DNA of 7,028 nucleotides from Candidatus Woesearchaeota archaeon UBA119 (GTDB taxonomy: Archaea; Nanobdellota; Nanobdellia; Woesearchaeales; UBA119): positions 3,448 to 10,475 of the forward strand of contig DAWM01000050.1 of assembly GCA_002505945.1 (NCBI GenBank). Direction: 5' to 3'. Both the position numbers and the translations under genes were made by a program. Below are positions 1-6,331 of the stretch, in pieces (position 1 is the first letter of the stretch; every line of letters begins with the position of its first letter). A model generated the notes under the pieces. It was not told where the DNA came from. It worked only from the letters and a program-made list of their open reading frames with translations, and ran no database searches.

Positions 1-1
1 C

Positions 2-202
2 GAGAAGTATACTAAGAATAAGTCCTACCCCGACCTTTTTTCAGGAGAAAATAAAAGATTATCAGATGTTGGCCTGGATTTCAGTTATGGCATTAGAGAG
101 TTAGAGATAAAGAAGCCTGCAAAAAGAGAGTTATTTGAGTCAGAAGTAAATAAAAAATTAAAAGAAACTGAAAAGAAGATGTATTATGACAAAAACCAGT
201 AG
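2..202 (+). CDS. C-terminal fragment of an unrecognised protein (5' end outside window)
   Basis: An open frame enters from the left edge and runs 66 codons to TAG at 200-202. The peptide is very rich in Lys and Glu, contains a short hydrophobic stretch (VGLDFSYGI), and ends in a helical, charged tail (KKLKETEKKMYYDKNQ). I do not recognise a family from this tail. The frame is likely real because it stays open to the edge and stops 3 bp from the stop codon of the convergent cysS gene, giving tightly packed tail-to-tail genes. Without the N-terminal part no function can be given. Confidence 0.55.
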   Translation, partial: EKYTKNKSYPDLFSGENKRLSDVGLDFSYGIRELEIKKPAKRELFESEVNKKLKETEKKMYYDKNQ

Positions 203-205
203 TGG

Positions 206-1600
206 TTAGCCCTTCTTTCGCCAGATAGTACCTTTATCTGTATCAATCAGCTCAATTCCCTGGGTTCTTAATTCATCCCTAATCTCATCTGCCCTTTTCC
301 AATCCTTGTTTTCTCTTGCTTCCTCTCTTTCTTTGATTAATTCTTCCTGCTTCTCAGAAATCCCTTCTTTCTCTTCTTTGAAGTCCATAACCCCCAATAC
401 CCTATCGGCTTCTTTAAGGAAATTAAGGCAGTTTTCAGCTCCTTTTTTAGAAAGATTAATCTTATATACCTTATTCAGCATGTTGAAAATAGAGGCAACG
501 GCATTGGGCATATTAAGGTCATCGCTCAACGCTCTATCAAAGCCCTCTTTGGTTTCCTTTATTATCCCTTGTGCATCCTCTCCTTCTTTGTTGTCAATGT
601 TTTTGAGGTAGAAGATAAACTCATTCAGCTTCTTTACAGCATTCTCAGATGCTTTTAATGCCTCCTCAGTGAAGTTCAACTGCTTCCTGTAATAATTAGA
701 GATATAGAAGTATCTCAGGGCAATTGGGCTAATCCCTTTTTTCTTAACATCATCTAAACTAAAGAAATTGCCCAGAGATTTAGCCATTTTATCATTATTT
801 ACCTTAAGAAAAGCCACATGCATCCAATACCTTACAAACTGCTTTCCTGTTGCGCCCTCGCTCTGAGCAATCTCATTAGAGTGATGCGGGAATATTAAGT
901 CCTCTCCACCAGTATGGATATCAAGGGTCTCTCCAAGGTATTTCATGCTCATCGCAGAACATTCAATATGCCAGCCTGGCCGTCCTTTTCCATATTTGCT
1001 CTCCCAGAAAACATCTCCGTCCTCTTTAGTATAGCCCTTCCATAGCGCAAAATCCCTTGCATTCTCTTTATCGTATTCATCTTGGTCTAATCTGCCCTGA
1101 GCGTTCTCTTTAAGCTTATTAAGATCCAGCCTTGCTAACTTCCCATAATTCTTGAAGGAGGAAATCCTATAGTAAACAGAGCCGTTCTTTTGGTAGATAT
1201 GACCATTCTCTTCTAGTCGCTCTATCAGCCTAAGCATGTCAGGGATATGCTCTGTAGCGCGAGGATAATGCTTAAAATCCTCAAGATTCAGTTCCTTAAG
1301 GGCATCAAAGAAAAGCTTAATGTATTTCTGTGTATATTCCTTAAGAGGAATACCAGCCTTTTGAGAGTTTTTGATTGTCTTATCCTCTACATCAGTAAGG
1401 TTCATGACATTTTTAACCTGATAGCCAAAATACTTCAGAACCCTTGAAAGCAGATCTCCGAATAAAAAGGACCTATAGTTACCAATATGTGGGACATTAT
1501 ACACAGTAGGACCACAACAGTAAATCGTTACCTTTGGAGGGTTTAGCGGCTTGAACAGTTCTTTCTTCCGAGATAAGGTGTTGTAAAAGTAGATATCCAT
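206..1600 (-). CDS. cysS: Cysteinyl-tRNA synthetase (class I, full length)
   Basis: Charges tRNA-Cys with cysteine using ATP, in the cytoplasm. The 464-residue product is close to the length of E. coli CysRS (461) and aligns along its whole length. The class I HIGH signature is HIGN (residues 38-41), a common variant in this family, and KMSKS is KMAKS (271-275). The zinc site that selects cysteine is intact by alignment: Cys29 (YCCGPTVYN), Cys214 (GWHIECSAM), His239 and Glu243 (PHHSNEIAQ). The C-terminal helical anticodon-binding region ends with the typical NKDWKRADEIRDEL...GTIWRKK tail. The ATG at 1600 matches the usual family start (MDIYFYNTLSRKKE). There is no Shine-Dalgarno before it; a TATA-like stretch about 30 bp upstream suggests a nearly leaderless mRNA. 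It lies 35 bp downstream of the RSH-like locus on the same strand, so it may be co-transcribed with it or have its own promoter. Archaea using this enzyme do not need the SepRS/SepCysS route for Cys-tRNA. Confidence 0.97.
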   Translation of the reverse strand: MDIYFYNTLSRKKELFKPLNPPKVTIYCCGPTVYNVPHIGNYRSFLFGDLLSRVLKYFGYQVKNVMNLTDVEDKTIKNSQKAGIPLKEYTQKYIKLFFDALKELNLEDFKHYPRATEHIPDMLRLIERLEENGHIYQKNGSVYYRISSFKNYGKLARLDLNKLKENAQGRLDQDEYDKENARDFALWKGYTKEDGDVFWESKYGKGRPGWHIECSAMSMKYLGETLDIHTGGEDLIFPHHSNEIAQSEGATGKQFVRYWMHVAFLKVNNDKMAKSLGNFFSLDDVKKKGISPIALRYFYISNYYRKQLNFTEEALKASENAVKKLNEFIFYLKNIDNKEGEDAQGIIKETKEGFDRALSDDLNMPNAVASIFNMLNKVYKINLSKKGAENCLNFLKEADRVLGVMDFKEEKEGISEKQEELIKEREEARENKDWKRADEIRDELRTQGIELIDTDKGTIWRKKG

Positions 1601-1624
1601 TTTGAATAATAGTTAAGGAGAAAT

Positions 1625-1637
1625 GATTTATTAATTT
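1625..1637 (-). promoter_or_regulatory. Possible TATA box for cysS
   Basis: On the minus strand this reads AAATTAATAAATC, centred about 31 bp before the cysS ATG. That spacing would place the transcript start only a few bases before the start codon. It overlaps the stop codon of the upstream gene. The region is AT-rich throughout, so the match is weak evidence. Confidence 0.3.
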
Positions 1638-2850
1638 ATCTTTTGTTCTGATTCTTAACTTGCATAATATAATCCCAATATGGCCTTATAATCTCTTCTG
1701 CAATCTCGCTAACCTCATCATATATTGGTTTTTCTTTCCTAGATAGTTCCTTCTTAAACTGCTTTTGGCGTGTTTCGTATATAGCCGCATGGCTATGCTC
1801 TCCCACCTCCCCTTTAATGAGATTGTCGCAATCCGTAATCTGCAACTCGCAGTAGTCTATCTGGCCATCCTGGTGGTAATGTTCATTGCTTAGAGGCCGT
1901 ATTACTAACTTTATAGAGCCATTAAACTTTCCTTTTGGTTCCTTAAAAAAGTCTTTAACTTCCCATTTCTTAAATTTCTCAGATCTGATGATTAGTTGTT
2001 TGACCCACTGACAAGGAGAATATTTTTTTCTCTTGAGATTTTTTTCTTTGCATGAAGAATATACCAATTGAATCCCCATTATATCATTTATCCTCAAATA
2101 GGTTTCTTTCATCATCTCCTCAACAGAATGTGAGCTTACAACATTGCTCTTGTATTCCTTGGACTGGGTTCTCATATGTTGAATATATTTCCTGCCTACT
2201 TTTTCCCCGAATCTTTTTGGATGTTTTACTTCTTTGATTATTATACAATCAGGGATGTTCTCCTTATGACGCATTTTAATGTAGGTTATTGCTAGTTCTT
2301 TATTCCTAAGTAAATCTACTTGTGGATCGGCTGTCTCCTTTTTGTCATTATTTATTATCTTTTCAAGTCTTTCACAGTCAGGATTTGCTTTTTTGGAGAA
2401 TTTAGTTTCTTTTTTGATATAATTCTTGAAGTCTTTATCAATTTCTTCTAATTTTTCAAAATTATTTTTAACAAAAATCTTTTTTTCAAGGTTTGTTTTC
2501 TTTTGAGTGTTGTCCTTGAGCCAATACAGGATTTGCTTAATATCTTCCTTGAGTTTGGGAAGCCTATCATACATAACAATATTCTTTGCATAGCTCAATT
2601 CCTTCTCAAATTCCTTGCTTCTCTCTAAATGGCCGTTGTTTGAATACTTTTCATATAGAGATATAGCAATCTCACTTATAGAGTGACCCTTCATTTTAGT
2701 CTTGAATTCCTTCTCTTCCCCAGTAAATTTATAGTGGGGAATGTCTATCTTATTGCTATTGCGGAAGCCCATCGTAATCACATTAGAATTTCTTTTGTTT
2801 TTCACTTCTCTCGACCATTTTTTTGGGAAAGAGTGATTTACTGTTTTCAT
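1636..2850 (-). CDS. RelA/SpoT-like alarmone synthetase-type domain protein (C-terminal half of a split RSH)
   Basis: Probable nucleotidyltransferase-fold domain of the (p)ppGpp synthetase family, divergent. Residues 1-240 of the 404 are Lys/Glu-rich and predicted helical, with no recognised fold. Residues about 205-365 follow the order of an RSH synthetase domain. DIMGIQLV (256-263) matches the D..G.R strand and its metal-binding Asp, but with Gln where Arg is usual. EPKGKFNGSIKLVI (304-317) sits where PKPNGYQSLHTVV is expected, with Lys in place of the His. CELQIT (334-339) matches EVQIRT with its catalytic Glu. GEHSHAAIYE (350-359) matches AEHGVAAHWKYK. No TGS or ACT domain follows. The first ~26 codons overlap the end of the HD-domain gene in another frame. 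Either one base of an A7 tract splits a single gene (about 905 residues if joined at FPKK/W), or translation restarts at Met27 (ATG 2772-2770), 10 bases after the upstream stop. Synthetase activity is uncertain because of the substitutions. Confidence 0.62.
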   Translation of the reverse strand: MKTVNHSFPKKWSREVKNKRNSNVITMGFRNSNKIDIPHYKFTGEEKEFKTKMKGHSISEIAISLYEKYSNNGHLERSKEFEKELSYAKNIVMYDRLPKLKEDIKQILYWLKDNTQKKTNLEKKIFVKNNFEKLEEIDKDFKNYIKKETKFSKKANPDCERLEKIINNDKKETADPQVDLLRNKELAITYIKMRHKENIPDCIIIKEVKHPKRFGEKVGRKYIQHMRTQSKEYKSNVVSSHSVEEMMKETYLRINDIMGIQLVYSSCKEKNLKRKKYSPCQWVKQLIIRSEKFKKWEVKDFFKEPKGKFNGSIKLVIRPLSNEHYHQDGQIDYCELQITDCDNLIKGEVGEHSHAAIYETRQKQFKKELSRKEKPIYDEVSEIAEEIIRPYWDYIMQVKNQNKR

Positions 2851-4354
2851 CGTACCAAAGTTCTCTTCCCTCTATGTGGTTCAATTCCTCTAAATAATAC
2901 GAATTATCTAGAATATATTTATTAATTAATCTATTCAAGAATTTAGCTATGATATATCCCCCCATGGGTTCTACAACTTTTTTGTGATTACTATTTGTTC
3001 CCTCTTTTGGAGGAGCATACCAGCTGAAAAGAGTATCAAGACCTTTAGCAAGATATGAGCGCTTTTTATTATCATCTTCAAAGGATGCTGCTTCCTTGTA
3101 TATGTCACCTAGTAAATCATATTTCATAGCGCTTTTTATCTCAGTGTCTACAACATCTTTCTTGCTTTTACCAAACCTATCTTCAAGAGAGTTCTCAAGA
3201 TTGGAAGTCTGAGAAATACAGACAGCGGCTAAATCAGTTACCTCATCGCTGACTCGATAAAGAAGATTCAGAGATGAATTTAACTCTTCATCTTCGAATG
3301 AACCTTCTTTATCTCTTAGATACTTTGAAAGATGATGAAAGGATTTGAAATACTTTCTTATTGGCTCACAGAACTCGTCTTTTTCTTCATCATAATCTGA
3401 AAATTCCTTAATCTCCTTGAAATTGTCTAAATGTTCATTACATAACTTCTGGAAACCTGCTTGCACCATCATCTTACCTAAATGCACCATGTACATGCTT
3501 TTTGCCACTTCAAACAAACGACGTTTATAGGAGAAAGTTTTCTCTGGCAGAGTAAGTGTATTATGAATCCTATCAGCCATTTTGATTTCCAGCAGTTTAT
3601 AAGCCTTTCCATCTGGCTCATTATGTTTAAAATACTCCTTTATCAAACCACGAATGCCATCATTTTTATACTCTTCTCTTTTGGTTTCTTTCCGGATGCT
3701 GAAATCAACCTCTTCTTCATCAGAGGATTCAAATTCGGATTGCACTAAAGAAAAAATGAGCATGGAGTCAAGATAATCAAAGTAATGCTGGGACCTAACA
3801 CGGCTTAATGCCTGTACTTCCCCCTTAACCTTCTTACTCTCTTTAGGATTGAAATCCATCTCTTTCAGATATCCTTCAAGGAAATCTAGGCCCATGTCTC
3901 TTATTTTTATTTTGTCTTGATCAGTAGTTCCATATCTCTTGAGTTTCTCAGATTTGTCAATAATATCCTCTAAGAAATCATGAGCTAGTACAGTAATCCT
4001 TGTCTCAAGGTCATTAAAGCTGCCTTTATTATTAAGGTAATTATGAATAAATAAGTGGTGGGATAAGATATAGTTTCCATCTTTTCTTCTTAACAACTCT
4101 TCAGTATAAACCTCTTCTCCAAGTCTGAGGAAGAAATTAATTACTTTCTTTGCCGAATCATTATCTAGCTCATTTAAACCATTGAATTTTGATGCTAAAA
4201 AGTCCAAATTATTCTCAAGAGTTTTTTTATGTTTTTTTTCATCAGAAATGCTCTGTATCTTTAACTCAGAATATATTTGATTCGTAGAACTATTACACTC
4301 TGCTAAAAGTTCTCCTAATCCTTTTACTCTCTGTTCGTCCCCCTTGCCTGGCAT
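2783..4354 (-). CDS. RelA/SpoT-like HD-domain alarmone hydrolase (N-terminal half of a split RSH)
   Basis: Probable (p)ppGpp 3'-pyrophosphohydrolase-type HD domain. Residues 87-105 (LLRRKDGNYILSHHLFIHN) align with the RSH start RKSGEPYIxHPxxVA, giving His99 or His100 as first metal ligand. LAHDFLED (123-130) matches LLHDVVED with His125, Asp126, Glu129 and Asp130. IKMADRIHNTLTL (257-269) matches VKLADRLHNMRTL, with the last ligand Asp261. EVAKSMYMVHLGKM (282-295) matches the following ETLEIYAPLAHRLGI helix. The acidic segment at about 205-230 is an insertion relative to bacterial RSH proteins. Residues 300-510 are helical and unassigned, so the synthetase-like part lies far further downstream than in bacterial RelA or SpoT. 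The last 11 codons after the A7 tract are out of frame with the synthetase half and may be a frameshift tail. The ATG at 4354 has an AT-rich promoter-like stretch before it. The HPF/RaiA-like gene lies 91 bp upstream on the same strand, consistent with a stringent-response role. Confidence 0.72.
   Translation of the reverse strand: MPGKGDEQRVKGLGELLAECNSSTNQIYSELKIQSISDEKKHKKTLENNLDFLASKFNGLNELDNDSAKKVINFFLRLGEEVYTEELLRRKDGNYILSHHLFIHNYLNNKGSFNDLETRITVLAHDFLEDIIDKSEKLKRYGTTDQDKIKIRDMGLDFLEGYLKEMDFNPKESKKVKGEVQALSRVRSQHYFDYLDSMLIFSLVQSEFESSDEEEVDFSIRKETKREEYKNDGIRGLIKEYFKHNEPDGKAYKLLEIKMADRIHNTLTLPEKTFSYKRRLFEVAKSMYMVHLGKMMVQAGFQKLCNEHLDNFKEIKEFSDYDEEKDEFCEPIRKYFKSFHHLSKYLRDKEGSFEDEELNSSLNLLYRVSDEVTDLAAVCISQTSNLENSLEDRFGKSKKDVVDTEIKSAMKYDLLGDIYKEAASFEDDNKKRSYLAKGLDTLFSWYAPPKEGTNSNHKKVVEPMGGYIIAKFLNRLINKYILDNSYYLEELNHIEGRELWYDENSKSLFPKKMVERSEKQKKF
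2818..2824 (-). other. A7 tract at the frame junction of the split RSH locus
   Basis: On the minus strand CCC is followed by seven A's and TGG. The upstream frame reads F-P-K-K-M and the downstream frame F-P-K-K-W, so omitting one A joins the two frames without loss. The frames are both open only from about 2872 down to 2786, so any join must happen in this interval, and the homopolymer is its most slippage-prone site. It could be a sequencing or assembly indel, a real mutation, or RNA polymerase or ribosome slippage. Confidence 0.6.
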
Positions 4355-4382
4355 ATTCTTGAGAGTAAATACTGCTTTTTAA

Positions 4383-4400
4383 CCTTTATTATAATATAAG
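4383..4400 (-). promoter_or_regulatory. Possible TATA box for the RSH-like locus
   Basis: The minus strand reads CTTATATTATAATAAAGG, centred about 38 bp before the ATG at 4354. This would put transcription start roughly 10-15 bases before the start codon. No Shine-Dalgarno is seen in the leader. The whole intergenic region is AT-rich, which limits confidence. Confidence 0.35.
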
Positions 4401-4425
4401 AGTGATAATTGAAAAGAATAAAGAG

Positions 4426-4437
4426 ATTTTTAAAAAT
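4426..4437 (-). terminator. Possible oligo-T terminator of the HPF-like gene
   Basis: A self-complementary ATTTTTAAAAAT lies within 20 bp downstream of the HPF-like stop codon. On the minus strand it supplies a T5 run, followed further on by CTTTATTCTTTTC. Archaeal termination often uses such T-rich runs. The motif is short, and its placement is the main support. Confidence 0.3.
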
Positions 4438-4445
4438 TAACAACT

Positions 4446-4793
4446 TTATTCAGAAGAGAGCATCTGTTCAGCGTTCTTAAAGGCCTCGTCAATAACCATG
4501 AAAGCATTCCTGCCGGTGCTCTCTACTGCAATTGGCTTGCCTTCTTCCAAGTTGATTAAGAGATGGATCTCGTATTTTGCGGATTTCTCTCTTTCATGGA
4601 CAGGCTTGGCAGTAACCTTTACATCTAATACACCTTTCTCCATATCAATAAACTTCCTGACATAATTGCCAATAATTTTCTTTATAACAACCATCTCGGC
4701 TCTGTCAAACTCAGAGAAGCCGCTCAATTCAATATTTCCACCAAGTTTTTGGGTATCCTCTGAATTGTTCTTATCTGGTTCGGTATCTGCCAT
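4446..4793 (-). CDS. HPF/RaiA-like ribosome-associated protein (probable hibernation factor)
   Basis: A 115-residue acidic protein. After a polar N-terminal extension of about 20 residues it shows the strand-helix-strand-strand-strand-helix order of the HPF/RaiA (YhbH/YfiA) family: IELSGF, then a long helix (DRAEMVVIKKIIGNYVRKF), VLDVKVTAKPV, KYEIHLLINL, KPIAVESTG, and a last helix NAFMVIDEAFKNAEQML. The ending corresponds to the HPF pattern of HASAEGQDMYAAIDGLIDKLARQL. Known members bind the small ribosomal subunit near the decoding centre and silence or store ribosomes in starvation. That role here is inferred from fold pattern and from the RSH-like gene directly downstream. I chose the ATG at 4793; an in-frame GTG six bases further upstream (4799) falls at the transcription start expected from the TATA box, so it is the less likely start. 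A dsRBD-like or other small alpha/beta fold remains possible. Confidence 0.6.
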   Translation of the reverse strand: MADTEPDKNNSEDTQKLGGNIELSGFSEFDRAEMVVIKKIIGNYVRKFIDMEKGVLDVKVTAKPVHEREKSAKYEIHLLINLEEGKPIAVESTGRNAFMVIDEAFKNAEQMLSSE

Positions 4794-4819
4794 TTTCACA
4801 TACTTGAATTAATAGACAC

Positions 4820-4830
4820 TTTATATATTT
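4820..4830 (-). promoter_or_regulatory. TATA box of the HPF-like gene
   Basis: The minus strand reads AAATATATAAA, preceded by a purine-rich stretch (AAAAGAAA) that fits a BRE. Its centre is 32 bp before the ATG at 4793, so transcription should start about six bases before it. This is one of the clearest archaeal-type promoters in the window and implies that the HPF-like gene is not simply an extension of the peptidase transcript. Confidence 0.55.
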
Positions 4831-4840
4831 TTCTTTTGAA

Positions 4841-5743
4841 TCAGGCAATAAGACTAGAAAGCCTTAAGAGGATATTCCCTATAAAAGAATATAGGATTAG
4901 CCCTAAAAGAAAGCCAGGAACAAAGGGATAGCCATTGCGAATCTTGACCTTAGTTATTTTATTCTCCCTGGCCAACTTCCTTAATCTCTTAATATCCTCC
5001 TCATCCAATCCAGTCTTCCTTTTAGCACATATCTTTTTTCCATCTATGATTACATCTTCTATTAACCAATCTCCAGGGGTTAATTTTTCTACTCTTTGCT
5101 CCTTAACCATACTGCTGTCCTCAACAGAACGAACAAAGATGAATAGGAAATAACCAAAGAAGAGCAGCAAGCCCAGCATTAGACTTAATATCTGGAAAGG
5201 GAAATAGTCTAAGAAAAATGCTAATATGAATAATGCTACCGTGCTTGCCAATACCAAGAAGAAAATTTGCATAGTGTCCTTTCTCCTTTTTAGGTAGCTC
5301 TTTTTAAACTTCTTGAAATGTTTTAGTGCTTTATAGACCATAAAACCAACCCCAAAGAAGGCTCCCCCAACCATACAAAAGAACACAAAGGAAAGGAGAT
5401 TGAAGCCCATTAAAGAATTGCTAAGGAGGTTAATGAAGGGAAAGCTTGCATCAATACTTAAGCCCATGAAAGAGCCCATTCCCATCATTATTTTGGCATC
5501 TCCACCACCCCATTGGCCTGTATAATAAAAAAGAGCGGATAGAGCATAGGCAAGCCCTAAACCAACAAGGCTTTCTAAGAGATAGAACCAGTTGTTATTA
5601 ATTGTTGAAAGACCAAACCCAAAGGATAACCCAAGGAATATTAAAGAGAAAGAAAGCCAATCTGGCACCTCTAAATACTTTAAATCACAATAGGATGCAA
5701 TTACAAGATATACAAGCAGAACACCAAATATTAGCAATATCAT
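4841..5743 (-). CDS. Archaeal A24-family prepilin/preflagellin signal peptidase
   Basis: Integral membrane aspartyl protease that removes the class III signal peptide of type IV pilin-like or archaellin precursors. The two catalytic aspartates are visible: Asp20 in SYCDLKYLEVPDWL after the first membrane segment, and Asp82 in the GxGD motif (WGGGDAKIMMGMG, 78-90). Hydrophobic segments fall at about 1-17, 29-48, 54-75, 112-140, 159-178, 182-204 and 273-297. A soluble stretch at 207-270 (LTPGDWLIEDVIIDGKK...KITKVKIRNGYPF) before the last segment is typical of the archaeal type of C-terminal region. Bacterial PilD enzymes instead carry an N-terminal methylase-type domain, which is absent here. 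The 300 residues are longer than FlaK (about 230). The ATG at 5743 begins directly with the first membrane segment, as expected. No pilin gene is in the window, so the substrates (pili or archaellum) are unknown. Confidence 0.9.
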   Translation of the reverse strand: MILLIFGVLLVYLVIASYCDLKYLEVPDWLSFSLIFLGLSFGFGLSTINNNWFYLLESLVGLGLAYALSALFYYTGQWGGGDAKIMMGMGSFMGLSIDASFPFINLLSNSLMGFNLLSFVFFCMVGGAFFGVGFMVYKALKHFKKFKKSYLKRRKDTMQIFFLVLASTVALFILAFFLDYFPFQILSLMLGLLLFFGYFLFIFVRSVEDSSMVKEQRVEKLTPGDWLIEDVIIDGKKICAKRKTGLDEEDIKRLRKLARENKITKVKIRNGYPFVPGFLLGLILYSFIGNILLRLSSLIA

Positions 5744-5773
5744 TATATTCTCAAGGAAGAAATACCCTATTCT

Positions 5774-5783
5774 CTTTTTAAAG
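5774..5783 (-). promoter_or_regulatory. TATA box of the prepilin peptidase gene
   Basis: The minus strand reads CTTTAAAAAG, centred about 35 bp before the ATG at 5743. This would give a leader of roughly ten bases. It lies in the 60-bp gap after the HEPN gene, so the peptidase probably has its own transcript. Confidence 0.45.
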
Positions 5784-5803
5784 CTTTCTGATAAAGTTGT
5801 TAA

Positions 5804-6331
5804 TTAAGTTTCCATAAGTTTAGTTAATTCGAGCATAAATTTCTTAGCTCGGATTAGTGATGTTTTTACTTTGGAGATTTTTATCTTTTCTGGAGTATTA
5901 TATTGGATTAGACTCCTCTTTTTTCTTTCATAATCAAGTGATTCTATGAGTTCATCAGACTTCATTCTAGCAAGCGCTTCAACCCTAACATCATTATAAT
6001 CTTCTATTAACTGATAAGTGAGTTTTGTTCTAACCAAAGCAATAAGAGCATCTACTGTAACCTTATGGCTTATTCTGTCACCTATTTTATAACCTAAGTA
6101 ATAAAGTAGGGCATTTGCGATATAGTACATAGAATAATAAGCTGTTGTTATAACCCACAATGATGATTTGTTGTTTTTGTAGAGAAAATTTGCTATTAAA
6201 AGGCTCTCTTGAGCATTTCTTTTAAGAATTGTTAACACGTTTGGGTTAACATCGCATTTTTTAATTAATCCTTCATCAAAGTATCTTTTAATGTTTCTTT
6301 CTGCTTCCTTGATTTGTTTCTCGGTAAGCAT
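5804..6331 (-). CDS. HEPN-domain protein (probable toxin-type partner of the MNT gene)
   Basis: A 175-residue, all-helical HEPN family protein. Helical pattern and signature are clear: LKRNAQESLLIANFLYKN (36-53), then AYYSMYYIANALLYYLGYKIGDRISHKVTVDAL (64-96), an expected archaeal HEPN core with SHK, and a last helix SLIRAKKFMLELTKL (158-172). Where many HEPN proteins have R...DY, this one reads RSLIQY (139-144). The RX4-6H ribonuclease motif of known HEPN toxins is not seen; the only close Arg-His pair is Arg86-His89. It may therefore be a non-cleaving HEPN or use another arrangement. The start overlaps the end of the HTH-MNT gene by 44 bp, so the two are translated together and likely form a complex. 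In characterised MNT/HEPN pairs the MNT protein neutralises HEPN by nucleotidylating it. Whether this pair is toxic is inference. Confidence 0.82.
   Translation of the reverse strand: MLTEKQIKEAERNIKRYFDEGLIKKCDVNPNVLTILKRNAQESLLIANFLYKNNKSSLWVITTAYYSMYYIANALLYYLGYKIGDRISHKVTVDALIALVRTKLTYQLIEDYNDVRVEALARMKSDELIESLDYERKKRSLIQYNTPEKIKISKVKTSLIRAKKFMLELTKLMET

Noticed and set aside
306..611. Plus-strand open frame inside cysS coding for a Ser/Leu-rich peptide
   Set aside because: It lies entirely antisense to a confident full-length cysS, has no promoter and has low-complexity shadow composition.
206..1600. HIGN in place of HIGH in the cysteinyl-tRNA synthetase as a sign of a damaged active site
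   Set aside because: HIGN is a common natural form in CysRS, and all zinc ligands and the KMAKS loop are present.
2818..2824. Classical -1 programmed frameshift (X XXY YYZ) at the A7 tract
   Set aside because: The downstream frame is +1, not -1, relative to the upstream one, and the zero-frame codons CCC AAA AAA do not form the canonical heptamer.
3482..3748. Plus-strand open frame antisense to the HD-domain gene
   Set aside because: It is fully within a gene with recognised RSH motifs and resembles no family; it is best explained as a shadow frame.
4797..4799. GTG as start codon of the HPF-like gene
   Set aside because: An ATG six bases downstream fits better with the TATA box spacing, since the GTG would sit at the predicted first transcribed base. 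A leaderless GTG start cannot be fully excluded.
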